Shown here piece by piece: positions 21,990-33,470 of a DNA stretch of 64,000 nt. Source of the DNA: Telopea speciosissima (taxonomy: Eukaryota; Streptophyta; Magnoliopsida; Proteales; Proteaceae); assembly GCF_018873765.1 (NCBI RefSeq), contig NC_057925.1, positions 7,079,568 through 7,143,567 of the forward strand, read 5' to 3'. Position numbers and translations under genes: made by a program. Position 1 is the stretch's first letter. The number at the start of each line of letters is the position of its first letter. Below the pieces are notes generated by a model. The model worked only from the letters and a program-made list of their open reading frames with translations. It did not search any database and had not been told where the DNA came from.

Positions 21990-23522
21990 ATGGCTTCTGT
22001 TCCTTTGTTCTGCTCCAACCATCCCAAATGTATGAAACCAAGTCCTTGTCAAAACTTTGTGCCCAGATGGAACCTCAGTATTAGAACCTCAAAACTTCTA
22101 ATTTCAGAAAAACCCATCTCACCAAAACCAAGTAAAGTTATCCCAAGATGCACATCTGTTTCAAGCCTGACTTCAACTTCAGAAGAAAATCTAGTCCTTG
22201 AGGAAGTGACACCAATTTCACCAACTCTCAAAAATGTTTGGAATGAAATCCAAGGTTGTAATGACTGGGAAGGATTGTTAGACCCTATGAATCCTCTCCT
22301 TCGGAAAGAGATCATTCGATATGGCGAATTCGCTCAAGCCTGCTACGATTCCTTTGATTTCGATCCTCATTCAAAGTATTGTGGAACATGTAAGTACCAA
22401 GGTGCCCATTTCTTCGAAAAACTCGATATGGCTAATCAAGGCTACCAATTGAGTAGATATCTCTATGCAACTTCAAACATCAATCTTCCCAATTTCTTTC
22501 AGAAATCAAAAATGAGCAGTGTGTGGAGTCCTCATGCAAATTGGATGGGCTATGTTGCTGTATCTACCGACGAAGAAGAGATCAAACGATTAGGTAGACG
22601 CGACATCGTTATAGCTTGGAGAGGCACAGTGACATACCTTGAATGGATCACAGATCTCAAAGATATCCTTCATCCAGCAGGTTTCACTGATGACCCATCA
22701 ATTAAAATTGAGTCTGGTTTCTATGATCTCTACACCAAGAAAGAACAGAACTGTAAGTACTGCTCTTTCTCTGCTAGAGAACAAGTACTAGCTGAAATCA
22801 AGAGATTGATTGAAAGATATAAAAAGGAAGAAGAGTTAAGTATTACAATCACAGGCCATAGCCTTGGAGCAGCACTAGCTTTAATAAGTGCTTATGATAT
22901 TGCAGAGATGAAACTCAACATTAGACATGAGAACAGCAAAAAACAGAGTAGAATTCCTATCACTGTCTTCTCCTTTGCAGGTCCTAGAGTGGGTAATCTT
23001 AAATTCAAAGAAAGGTGTGATGAGCTTGGAGTAAAAGTACTAAGAGTGGTTAATGTTCATGATATGGTTCCTACAGTACCAGGGATCATTACAAATGAGA
23101 AATTTCAGTATCAAAAATACATGGAAGAGGTAATTGATTTTCCTTGGAGTTATGCACATGTGGGTGTAGAGCTTGCATTGGATCATAAAAATTCACCTTT
23201 CCTAAAGCCTAATGGTGACCTTGGTTGTGCACATAATCTTGAGGCTTATCTACACCTTTTGGATGGATACCATGGTATGGGATGCAGGTTTTGTTTGGCT
23301 AATAAAAGAGATATAGCACTTGTTAACAAGAGTTGTGATTTCTTGAGGGAAGACTATAACGTGCCGCCGTATTGGCGTCAAGATGAGAATAAGGGGATGG
23401 TAAGGTGTGCCGACGGTAGGTGGATCGTGCCGGAGAGACCAAGGATGGAAGCACACCCACCTGACACTGCTCACCATCTTGAACAGGTGCTTAAGCTTGT
23501 GAATTCAGTACCCTTGGAGTAA
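21990..23522 (+). CDS. PLA1-Igamma: chloroplast-type class I phospholipase A1 (PLA1-I gamma-like)
   Basis: Intact single-exon gene of 510 residues. It hydrolyses the sn-1 acyl ester of phospho- or galactolipids. Residues 1-60 are rich in Ser, Lys and Pro with few acids and read as a plastid transit peptide (starts MAS). The lipase-3 fold covers about 95-450: an N-terminal block (WEGLLDPMNPLLRKEIIRYG, 93-112), the oxyanion region VIAWRGT (207-213), nucleophile elbow GHSLG at 289-293 with Ser291, FAGPRVGN (329-336), probable catalytic Asp358 in VNVHDMVP and probable His415 in CAHNLEAY. The C-terminal block (RDIALVNKSCDFLREDYNVP to WIVPERPR) is typical of the I-gamma members. These enzymes are linked to stress lipid turnover and oxylipin supply. 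The position of Met 21990 and the plastid signal support the start. Confidence 0.95.
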   Translation: MASVPLFCSNHPKCMKPSPCQNFVPRWNLSIRTSKLLISEKPISPKPSKVIPRCTSVSSLTSTSEENLVLEEVTPISPTLKNVWNEIQGCNDWEGLLDPMNPLLRKEIIRYGEFAQACYDSFDFDPHSKYCGTCKYQGAHFFEKLDMANQGYQLSRYLYATSNINLPNFFQKSKMSSVWSPHANWMGYVAVSTDEEEIKRLGRRDIVIAWRGTVTYLEWITDLKDILHPAGFTDDPSIKIESGFYDLYTKKEQNCKYCSFSAREQVLAEIKRLIERYKKEEELSITITGHSLGAALALISAYDIAEMKLNIRHENSKKQSRIPITVFSFAGPRVGNLKFKERCDELGVKVLRVVNVHDMVPTVPGIITNEKFQYQKYMEEVIDFPWSYAHVGVELALDHKNSPFLKPNGDLGCAHNLEAYLHLLDGYHGMGCRFCLANKRDIALVNKSCDFLREDYNVPPYWRQDENKGMVRCADGRWIVPERPRMEAHPPDTAHHLEQVLKLVNSVPLE

Positions 23523-24497
23523 CTGTAATGTGATTGGAATTACTAATGTTCTATCTTATAATGTTTTTGTTACTAGTAAAGCTATTGTCAATCCAGCCTT
23601 TATAGTAATTTTTGTGTGAATTGAATGAAAAGTATAGCTACTATTGTATCATATAATGCTTTTGTTATTAATGATATGATCCTCTTAAGTAATTCCCATT
23701 CTTCCTCTGTGTTGCCAATACTTATCATGTCTCCATAAGAAGTGTTCTAAATACTGATATATTCTTTGGTAGCTTCACCAGAAGACATGTAATAGGCTTA
23801 AAGGGGTATGTAATTGTTATGTATGTCTCGAATTCTTGTACCCGTTTTGAAAAATGACCTGCTCCGACATTTTTTGTGGCGACCTGAATGGAACTTTTTT
23901 TTCAGATATGTGATGGTAACGGAGGGCTTGGGCCGATATGCCCCGATCCAATGGAGGAGTATTTATATTCTTTATCTGCTTTGTTGTCAAGTGAGTGAGA
24001 TTTGGGGTTTTTTTATTTAGGGTTTCTGGGAGAGAACAGCAGCGTCGATTTGGATGTTCTTGAGAGATCTTCATTGTAATTTTCTCTGATTTGCATAGTG
24101 AAACATCTTCAGCTTCACCTGTGGATGTAGCACACCATATTGGTCTGTGAACCACGTTAAATCTCTATGTCATCTTGCTCTGTTTTCGTTTTTGTTCGTG
24201 TTTCGTTTGGTGTTTGTTCTAACAGTAACGAAAACCCATGGTCCAATATTCTCAAGTAGAAGAACCCATCTCTCTCCCAATATAGTTATGGTTCAATTGG
24301 ATAATTGAGATCAGTTGAGTCGACAACTACAATTGAGTGCACTCAGAATCCAAATTAATGTGAATTTTGATTCCAGTTTTGTTATGATTATGAAATGAAA
24401 TTGACATTGATATTGTAAGTCTGAACTGTTTGGAAAAAGAAAGGAAGTCATTAAATTTCGGTATCAAATTGTAGTTTTGGATGTTTTGACAAACCCA
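23523..24497. other. 3' flank of the phospholipase gene and intergenic DNA
   Basis: The first 150 bp are T-rich and should contain the 3' UTR. From about 23940 to 24130 the minus strand carries a dispersed repeat with AAGATCTCTCAAGAACATCC and CAGAAACCCTAA that recurs on the plus strand near 25660-25820. No gene is visible. Confidence 0.45.
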
Positions 24498-24507
24498 CTA
24501 TATGTAT

Positions 24508-24685
24508 GGATCCTTATCACCTCCAGTTTGCTGATCGGCCCAGTTCCCCAGTTCCTCTAACAAAGGGGGGCTGAAATGACCTCTCTATCCATGCCCAAAC
24601 ACCCTGCCCGGGTGGGGTCCACCATCCCCCTATTAGAGGAACTGGGGAACTGGGCCGGTCAGCAAACTGGAGGTGATAATTTTCC
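24508..24685. mobile_element. Mutator-type MITE, TTATC family copy B
   Basis: A perfect 10-bp duplication CTATATGTAT lies at 24498-24507 and 24686-24695. The element is an almost complete palindrome: TTATCACCTCCAGTTTGCTG, CCCAGTTCCCCAGTTCCTCT and their inverses surround a short centre. It would fold into a long hairpin. It is non-coding. Confidence 0.9.
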
Positions 24686-24780
24686 CTATATGTATTCAGT
24701 AAATTCAACTTCTTTTTGTTTATGCAGCTTTGGTTCCACAACATGTTAGAAATACATGAACCATTAATCTATGTTTGAAT

Positions 24781-25005
24781 CATGGTTTTAGCAATCGGTA
24801 TCGGTCTCGGCCGATATCGATCCGGATCGGTCTATATTGGACAGGTTTATCCTTGTTTTCTTTGAAATTTTTTTTTTTTTTTTACATTTTTACCCTTATC
24901 TGTAACGAACCACCGATACATGGTTGGCCAAGAATCGATATCGATCTCCATCAGTACCGATACCGATACAAATCGACCGATCTAATACCAATTCCTCAAA
25001 CCATG
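24781..25005. mobile_element. hAT-like MITE, CATGGTTTTAG family
   Basis: The ends are CATGGTTTTAGCAATCGGTA and, inverted, CATGGTTTGAGGAATTGGTA. The flanks GTTTGAAT (24773-24780) and GTCTGAAT (25006-25013) match at 7 of 8. The arms are packed with GGTATCGG/CCGATATCGAT words. It is a relative of 28378-28616. Confidence 0.82.
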
Positions 25006-25654
25006 GTCTGAATGAATTAATAATGTACGGATGGTGGGTGAAGGTATTCTAGAATATAGTTGTATGCCTCGGTGCAAATATAAATATGTGAAGGACTTGT
25101 TCAAATTGATATTGATTGATGATAATGAAATAATTTCAAGTTGATTGTTTGTTTCAAAGCTTCTTAGAATGCAAGTTTAATTGTCTTATACCCAAAGCAA
25201 TGAGTCTCTTTTCCCTTAATCTTCACCTAGGTTTAAACTTCAGAGATCTCTGTTTGGATCAAGGTCTTTTCTTCTCTATTTCCTGTTTTACCATTTACTG
25301 GATACAAGAAAGAAATTGTTCAGGGTTATTGGAGGCTTTTCAATGTTAGGCTAATGCTAGGGAATCTTAGATCAGCAATTGTTGCTATACTAATTCTAAC
25401 CATGGTCTGATTATGCCACATAGAAGAATGATGTGGCAAATTTGACTATTGGATATTTAGGGAATTGACTAGTTTCGTCATTTACCTTCCATCATCTAAT
25501 GTCCTTCCCATGTATATCCATGCACCCTATTATATATAGTCCCATAGACTCTCTTGGGACCCTCTTGTAGACTAGATTCTATTTTGCAATGCTACTTTGC
25601 CGCATGGCAAACTACGAATGGGCTGAAACTTAACATGTGTACAAAGGAATTCGG

Positions 25655-25820
25655 ATAGAAATGAAGATATCTCAAGAACACCTAAAACAGCTACAAGAAC
25701 TCTCACCCAGAAACCCTAACTCGAAAATCCTTAAAATCTCACTTGTTTCACTTGCTTACACAATAAAACACGCAAAACATATAAATACTCTTCCAAGTGG
25801 GTCGACCCATCAGGTCCGAT
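25655..25820 (+). repeat. dispersed repeat, partner of the minus-strand copy near 23940-24130
   Basis: It shares GAAGATATCTCAAGAACACC, CCCAGAAACCCTAA and ATATAAATACTC blocks in the same order as the reverse strand of 23940-24130. The two copies form an inverted pair 1.5 kb apart. It may derive from an LTR or a leader region. The class is not established. Confidence 0.5.
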
Positions 25821-26475
25821 AGACCCAAAAACCCCTACGCTACCATCACAGACCTCAAAAAAAATCTCATTCAAGTCATCACCAAAAATATCAAATCGAA
25901 TTGATCAATCTTCAAAACAGGTAGAAGTAATTCGAGACACATAACACAAAAATCAAGACCATGCGGTTTTATTATAATTTGTAACTAATGTGATTACAAC
26001 CTTAAGCTCCTTCTAAGAAAGGAAGGTCAAGGATTAATAGGTTTTATATGACTTGATGTTCTAGATTATAAACCCCCTATTGCTTGATGCTTAGTTTCAA
26101 ACAAGACAACAATTTAGCTGATAATGCAAGAAATTGACTAAGGAGGACCCAAATAGATGAAAATAGTCATAATCCTAGATGTACTATTGAAGTGATGGCT
26201 AAAGACAAATTGGGTTGAGTAGGATCCACTCAACATCAGATGCCAAGGTGGTTATAGATATTTTTAAGGGTATTGGAAAAAGATTGCATGTCAAGTATTG
26301 GAGGAGCCAGCCATTTCATTGTGACTGATATTTGTTGAGGAGTATTTAAGTTTGTGGCTTAAGTTTCATTTCTGTTATGTCTAGATCCTTCTACATCTCT
26401 AGGTTGTTTAATTAGAGTTACATTGCAGCATAACTTAAATAGAGAATGAATATCAAAAAGCAAATGAAAAATATC
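25821..26475. other. intergenic DNA
   Basis: Nothing recognisable in this stretch or in 25014-25654 beyond AT-rich DNA. Confidence 0.35.
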
Positions 26476-26760
26476 TCAGGGCCAAGGATGCCTCTCTTGA
26501 TCAGTTAACCAGTTCTTCACCTCCTTAGAATCAGTCTAGATAGTTAGGTTCCTGCATTCCAGTAGAAGTGTCCTTTCGATTCCTTCTTTGACTCCTCTGA
26601 ATTCCATTTCTTGAGCTGTCCCTGCATATCCAGAATTCATAAAAGAAGCAACAATTTCATTCTTATGTATGATCATTGATCCCCATCCTCCCCTTTTTGT
26701 GAAAGAATCAAAACTGTCATCTGAGATGATTAACACGGAGTCCACAGTATTTAGATTTAG
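26476..26760 (-). mobile_element. L1-type LINE RNase H remnant
   Basis: The minus strand reads FDSFTKRGGWGSMIIHKN, then GTAQEMEFRGVKEGIERTLL (Glu motif) and NLTI, a stop, then TDSKEVKNWL (Asp motif). This is the order of a plant LINE RNase H domain. At least one stop interrupts it and both ends are missing. Confidence 0.72.
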
Positions 26761-27938
26761 GTAATCTTAGTTGATTTCACAATCTATTCAAGATGTATTA
26801 ATGATTGTTTGTAACCAACCCCACTCCCCCCAAAAAAATAAAGATCAAAAGAGAGACCACCTCATTCCTTGATCACCCATTTTCATGCTTATTTAGGAAA
26901 TCATAGTGCTAGGGCAACTCTAGGTTGAAAGGGTTTATTTGTTTCTAAATATAAGGTTTTAGTCTTTATTTGGCTAGGTGATCCTTAAGTTATAAAAATT
27001 TATTGCATTACCAAAAATTTGACAGAAGTTTTCATGCACGGTCATGTATGTACACGACTTGCATTAAATGCAGTTAGATTGATATAAATGTCAATCTACA
27101 ATCTCATAAAAATCCTTAGACCCCCTATTTGATGAAATTGATGAGAGAATTTCTCATGTACAAATACCTTCTTCAAAAAATTTTAAAAACTATGACTCGT
27201 CTTGACTTGAATTTAACAAGATCGAATCACTTAGATTTTTTTTAAAAGACAAATCAAAGTAAAAAAAAAACCTGGTTACAACAAATTTACCAAAAAATAA
27301 AAATAAAACTTTTGATTACAACAAGATTTTTCCCTAATCTAATTATCCTTCCCTACCATCAATGATGATGACCAAGAGGGTGACGGGTCCTCAGGCCTCA
27401 CCCCCACTCACCTCTCTTTAGTGCCCACTACAGCTAAGCCCATAATAATGATCGATGAGGTCTAGAAAGTTCCAGCTCTTATTACAATGTAAAGCACTTA
27501 CTTAATCTTGTATGGCCCATTTTCTCAGATAACTTAATTCAACATTAGCCTTTTACCCCTACTTACCTCATTACATATTTCAAGCAAGCACGCCCCCTCC
27601 CATGGTCCCACACCTTGTGGCCAGTTCCCGGTCTTGGAGCGTCCCTACCTCTGTCGGGCTGCCCTTAGGCTGCCTCACTTTGGCAACAAATTCAATTATT
27701 TTTCTTTCTTAAAATAAATATGTATCGATCAACATACATGTGAGAGGTAATCACTTATCTTATCTTATGTTTTTGATTTACAAGAGGAAGAGAAATTGGA
27801 CTCATTAGCCTAAAGGTAAAGGTTGGACACGCTATCACTGTTTAGGGACATAATATCTCCATTTCAACCCCTTCTCTCGTTACTATCTAAGGACATAATA
27901 TCTCCTTTTCAGCTCCATCTCTTGTCACTATCTAGGAC

Positions 27939-27983
<45 letters not shown>

Positions 27984-28369
27984 AGTAATATAGATTAAAA
28001 CATACAAGGTAGACCAATTCCAAAGAACCGTAATGACCGAATCCTCTGGCCTCGAGACCTTCAACCCTTTGGAATCAGCCAACTTATGCAAACGACAGAA
28101 TACGAGACATCAAACCCTCAACACCCTATTATAGTCTCTTGGTAATCCCTGATTTTTCCAATACCTTATTTTATAAACTCAAGATTGGACATTAAATAAG
28201 CGAGCAGAGGACTTTTAGATCCATCTTACACACATTTTCAACCCCCATCGTAACAATCATATGAAAGTTATTGAAAGATTACCTTCTGATAAGGGCGTTT
28301 TGGGACAACCGGCCCACACTCCAACTCCCTTACGTTTACAAAAAAAAGTACATAATATGTTGAAAGTTA
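26761..28369. other. intergenic DNA with a (CT)n microsatellite
   Basis: No gene found. The CT repeat is at 27943-27980 (19 units). Around 27260-27330 there is a partial copy of the TTGTTGTAATC family (ATTACAACAAGATTTTTCC), without its partner end. Confidence 0.45.
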
Positions 28370-28377
28370 CTTTCATT

Positions 28378-28616
28378 CATGGTTCTAAGTAACGGTATCG
28401 TATCGCCCATATTGGGCGATATGTATCGGTTTTGCTAGTCATCGATACTGATATTGCATCGATAGTACGGTACAGACAAGGGATAAAATGGTCAAAAAAC
28501 TCATTTGTTTAAGGAATTTCAGAGATAATTTTATCCAATACAACTGATCCAGACCGATACCGTATCAATTTTACATATTACCGATACATATTCCGATACT
28601 ATGCACTAAAACCATG
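28378..28616. mobile_element. hAT-like MITE, CATGGTTTTAG family
   Basis: A perfect 8-bp duplication CTTTCATT lies at 28370-28377 and 28617-28624. The ends are CATGGTTCTAAGTAACGGTA and, inverted, CATGGTTTTAGTGCATAGTA. The arms consist of GGTATCGTATCG/CCGATAC words. It is non-coding. Confidence 0.9.
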
Positions 28617-28954
28617 CTTTCATTGCTGTGTCAATATTAATTTTTATCCCCAAATAATTGCAACATTGCCGGCCATTTTTTGCTTTGGGAAATTGACAAT
28701 CGGCCCATTCTCCCCCACACAAAATAAAATTAGCTTAGCTGCAAGAGTGGTAGGTACTAGGTACTATTGGTTGGATTTTTCAACTTCTAGTCCTTTCTTC
28801 ATTTTTATTTTTTCTTCTCCTTATTGATGCTACCATTGTTGTCAAATTACATTCTCATTATTTTAATTCATCCATGAGACCCTATTGCGTGAGAAGGAAT
28901 TACAAAATACAAAATGAGCATCAACATAGCCAGAGAACAATTAAAATAACAAAG

Positions 28955-29080
28955 GGAGAATGTTCTGTGCCGCAGCGCAGGCTGCGCCCAGGCACATGGG
29001 CAGCCTGTGCATGGAAGCAGGGTGATTATTGCGCCTAACCCCATGTACCTGAGCTGCACTGCCGCAGAGAGAACAGCACC
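28955..29080. mobile_element. foldback MITE, GC-rich
   Basis: Imperfect inverted ends (GGGAGAATGTTCTGTGCCGC left; GCCGCAGAGAGAACAGCAC right) enclose a GC-rich centre. No certain target duplication. Confidence 0.45.
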
Positions 29081-29455
29081 ACATCTCAACCCAACTAGTT
29101 TTTTTTTTAAGGGAGTGTTGTGGGAGGGAAGCTACTCTAAGGTCTTAGTTATGATTTAGATTTCAAAATAGAGTTTTAGAACTCAAAATTGGACACAAAT
29201 TCAGCCCCAGTTGATTCCAATCCGGGTCGGTGGGATCGCACAATTCTGCCTCGCTGATCCACTTAATTGGATCGGGATCAAATTAGCCATAAAAAAAATT
29301 TTGAAATTTTAGAAAGGATCTAATTATATATGATCTAGCTAATGACAAGGAGTTGGGTTGAGAATTTGTTGAGTTTAGCTGAGCCCATCTCAGAAGATGG
29401 TTCATTCATTATATAATTGCAACAAGGTATATTCCTATTCCTAACGTCACACTAA

Positions 29456-29596
29456 GGCTGTGTTTGGTATTGCATTTTCAGAATATCAGAATATATTCTA
29501 GATCTAAAATATATTCTGAAATCCAATGCTTCTCTCATTTCTCACTTCAAAATGTGATCTAAGCATAGAATCTATTCTGAGAATGCATACCAAACA
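29456..29596. mobile_element. Tourist-type (PIF/Harbinger) MITE
   Basis: The termini are GGCTGTGTTTGGTATTGCAT and, inverted, TGTTTGGTATGCATTCTC. The 3-bp duplication TAA lies at 29453-29455 and 29597-29599. The arms carry AGAATATATTCT palindromes. These are standard features of Tourist elements. Confidence 0.8.
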
Positions 29597-29599
29597 TAA

Positions 29600-31085
29600 T
29601 TTAAATATTCCGAACAGCAAATTAAATTGTAGCATGCTAATTTGGTGGAACTAACACTTTTATAATCCTGAATGATGGTGTTGGAAAATATTAACCATTG
29701 GACTGGTGAACTCCATCTATCTTCTTTTTTCTGGTTCTTTTGTTTTGAAAGAATTGGGATATGTGCTAACAGGTCATTTGGACAAATTCTACATCTCCAA
29801 AGCAATTGGATCCTCTCTTGTCAAGTTATCCAACAGGATCATGCTGTCAAGACACAATGAGACGTGCAATGACCGTCTTAACTGAACCGGACAGATATCA
29901 ATGTCCATGGAACTCTTTCTTCATCTTTTTGAAAATTTCTTGATTGTTTTCTAGTAATATTTTTTGTAATCAGAGCCTACTGATCTGGTTTTTCTTTTAG
30001 CGCATGGCTAAAAAGGCTCCGAAGGAAAAGTCAAATTTATCGACTTCAAGCTCGCTGGAAAACATTCTCGTTTTATTATTTGTGTTTTCTTTATTTTTCA
30101 CTTAAAAAGATAATAGTCATAGTTAATTTAGTCAAGTCAATCAATAATTAATGGATAAATCAAAAAAGTTCTCAATTATAGTTTCCACCATTTCACTGGA
30201 CCCATTTTATTCCTTTGAGATAGAAACCTGAGGTGGTGCTACTAAATCTGCAATCAGCTAGAACACTACATGTGACTGTAAGGAGATACACTTTCCTCAC
30301 TACATCAAAAGAAATCTTTAATCTCACATTATTTAGTATAATCAAGTCAAATCAAATATCTCATTTAGTGCTCTCCATTGGACTTGTTCTTTTTCCTTTT
30401 TGGATGAATAAAAAATTCTATTATCAAAAGGAGAAAGAGGGGGTGGGGGGAAGGATACAAGCAAACCCGACACAAATCCCTACCAAGAGCAACGACAATA
30501 CAAAGGATTAAAGTCCAACCCAAATAAAAACTCAAAAATAAAAAACTCGGAAGACAAGACAGGCAACCAAAGAACCAAGCCCGGTTCGCAAAGGGCAACA
30601 GCCATTCAAACCAAGCAATCTCAAGCACTAGCTAGCCCGGGTCAATCGACTCACCTCTTAGAGCAAAATTTCTGAAATCTAAATTGAGCGATGAATGCAA
30701 CTCCGGAGCTGGCAGGGAGTAAGAAAAGTAGGGACGCTTCTTAGGGAAAGGAGGGGAGGCCGGGTAGAAATAATGGTTGAGAGAGGAGGGGGGACTGTCC
30801 CATTAGAACTAGATGGGCCAAGGAGAAAGGAGCAACGAGTTGGCTGGGTCGAAGAGAAAAAGGGAATGGGAGAGGAGGCTGGCCCATCTGGTGCAGGGAC
30901 CAGTGGGATGGGCTATAGAGGGAAACTGGGGGGGCCCACCATGAGAATCGAGGAGGGAGAAGGCGAAAGGGAGATAAAACTCTTAGTTATTGATTTGAGA
31001 AAAGAGGATATCCCGAGGTGAGGGACTTCTTCTTAGTACAAGCTGAAGAGATTCTTACCAGGTCGTTTGCGCCTAACTACAACTA
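29600..31085. other. intergenic DNA with a purine-biased segment
   Basis: From 30430 to 31020 the plus strand is strongly G/A-rich. Its minus strand, read downstream, ends in pyrimidine-rich DNA that resembles the 3' end of a decayed LINE, but I cannot show this. An open frame at 30695-31021 has biased composition and no domain. Confidence 0.35.
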
Positions 31086-31091
31086 TTCATA

Positions 31092-31215
31092 TCACCTAAA
31101 TATCTAATCATAAGAAGAATAAAAAAGGATAGGTTTTTTTTTTGGGTCACCTAAATATCTAATCATAAGAAGAATAAAAAAGGATAGGTTTTTTTATTGG
31201 GTGAATAAAAAAAAA

Positions 31216-31250
<35 letters not shown>
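31092..31250. repeat. 55-bp tandem duplication followed by (CT)n
   Basis: Two near-identical 55-bp units (31092-31146 and 31147-31200) start TCACCTAAATATCTAATCAT. A partial third copy of AAAAAGGATAGGTTTTTTT occurs near 31260. The CT repeat is at 31220-31250. Confidence 0.85.
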
Positions 31251-31252
<2 letters not shown>

Positions 31253-32269
31253 TTGAGCCAAAAAGGATAGGTTTTTTTTTGGGTGAATCAAAATAAAATA
31301 GAACCATCCTTTTTGGCTCAGAAAAGGATAGCAAAGAACTGTTTAATTTTTTTGTTTCAAACACTTACTATCAGTTGCCTAATGCCTAACTGACTTGCTA
31401 TAAGCAAATGAGAGCTTTTGTTTTTTTTCCAACCTTAGTTATTGCTTTCAGGTGGGTTTATCAATTGGTCATGTAGGTATATTCCAGAATATATTTGGTT
31501 AGCTCCTGGCCTTCCACCACAAGTCCACTAAGTCAATTATCCAATGTTCACATCCCACTGTCACCAAAAGCACCTTCTCAGCTTGTAAATTAAGGATCCT
31601 TTTTTGAACTGTAAGTCTGTAACCTAATATGCCCATGCAAGTAGAAAGCGATGTCTCAATGCATGTATCAGTAATTTTAGTACACCAACATGATTATGAC
31701 AATTACAAGAACAAGAAAAGTGGAGATTGAACATCAACTTTTCCAGATAGGAATAACAATAAAGACAATGTTTGGTAGTCCAACAAATCACTGTTAAGCC
31801 AATTATGATAGTGGGTTTTGGTGGCTGTCCTAACCCTGTAAGTTCTTAATTATGGCTTCCATGGTTATTAAGGCCTATCGAGAGAATCGTTTTAGCCAAT
31901 TCCAAGTAGTTGGGTCTGAAAGTGTCTTCTGTTTGTTGAGCTTTGTATTGTATGATATGAAGTTTACAACTGATTTCCTGAATCATAAAAGATCTTAAAC
32001 ATCAAAATCTGATGTGATCAAGCTAAGTAACAATGGGCACAACTGGATTGTTATCCATAAAAGCTTTTCTGTGGATTTCTGCTCTGTTCAACCTGAACTT
32101 GAAGCATTTTAAAGTTTGTAGCAAACTAGAATATTAAATGCATCATCCCTCTACTCTTGTTATTAAGAGGATTAATTGCAGAAACAGACAATGAATGTGG
32201 GAATTTCCTTTTCAAATACATTAAAACATTGAGCTAGTCATCTGGGTTCACTGTAACTTTCACCAACAA

Positions 32270-32560
32270 TCAAAGACAGAAGGTGATTTCAGACTTCAAG
32301 ATTATTTTAGCTAGGTTAAGGCATCTCATTCAAGCCTGAAATTCTAGGTAGGAATGTGATTCATCATCACTGGTTAGATCTTTTATTGCCTCTATTACAT
32401 GGAAAACTACACACTTTCAGGGAAACTAATGGAGTGACAGACATCCTTACTAAAGAGGCAGCTATTCATGGAACATCTGACACTTTTTCTAATCTAACTC
32501 CTCGTGTGTGGAATGAGCTGATTTGAGACACTCAATCTCGTCCCAGATTTTAATTTGTCT
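32270..32560 (+). mobile_element. L1-type LINE RNase H remnant
   Basis: The plus strand reads FKIILARLRHL and, after frame breaks, HTFRETNGVTDILTKEAAIHGTSD and PRVWNELI. This is the last part of an L1 RNase H domain (RE-N---D--TKEA) with the usual tail. It is degenerate and its ends were not found. The 31260-32269 stretch has no other feature I can name. Confidence 0.6.
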
Positions 32561-32730
32561 ATTTAATTTTGATAGTTTTGTTGGGGTCTGAGTTCCTGTT
32601 GATGGCAATACCAAAGGTGAGATCTCAGATTTCTTTGTGATACTTCTTGTATACGTCTGAGTATGCCTAGACATTAATAGACCAAGTTGGGTTGATGCTT
32701 GGGCTGAACTGATAACCACAAATTTGAGCT

Positions 32731-32752
32731 GGGGGGGGGGGGGGAGGGGGGG
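32731..32752 (+). repeat. G-run (possible G-quadruplex)
   Basis: Fourteen G, one A, then seven G. It can form a quadruplex on the plus strand. No gene is next to it. Confidence 0.6.
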
Positions 32753-33470
32753 AAGGAAATGGCAGATTGAGCTAGATTGATGACCTAGTTTTTCGGCAAT
32801 GTTTGGGCTGCAATATAAGCAGGCAACCCTGAGGAACAGATAAGAGACAGGTAATTGGTTGTTTGCTTTTTGGCCTGCAGAGGAGCTCAGGGATGATAAT
32901 AGATAATGGTTTTGTGTACCAAATCATGTTTTGCTTGCAAAGATCTTAAAGCAGTCAAAAAGGGAAGCGAGGGGAAGAAATCCACTAACCAAGATGAGAC
33001 TCAAAAACTTCAAAAGCCTGAGATTCCCTCCCACTATCTTTACAGCTAGGAATGCAGAGTGAAAGCAAATCCTATTCGTAGATTTGCTATCTGAATTTGA
33101 TTTGACAGCAGATAGATATTTCATCTCAGTATGCAATTAATTGAGGCTCTTTTAAGCAAAAAATAAATAAATAAAATTGATGCTCTATTTTTAACGGAAA
33201 ACGATTTTTTGTTTGAAGTAAGAACATATATCATCTTATCCAAAAAAACAGAACACATCTTCTCACTCTAGCGAACTTTTGATCTTTAGGTCTTGTTTGT
33301 TTTCCACAAGTAGGACTCTGCTCACCATTCTAAGCAAATCCTGATACCACTGAAAATTGGAAAAAATGGGGGGGGGTGATGGAAATGAAAGGACAGAATG
33401 AACAGAGAATTTAGAAAAGAATCATATCATCCAAATGCCAAAAGCCGCAGTGTCAAAAGATTCTGCAAAC

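Noticed and set aside
30695-31021. 108-codon Gly/Arg/Glu-rich frame
   Set aside because: Composition-driven in a purine-rich tract. No domain and no start context.
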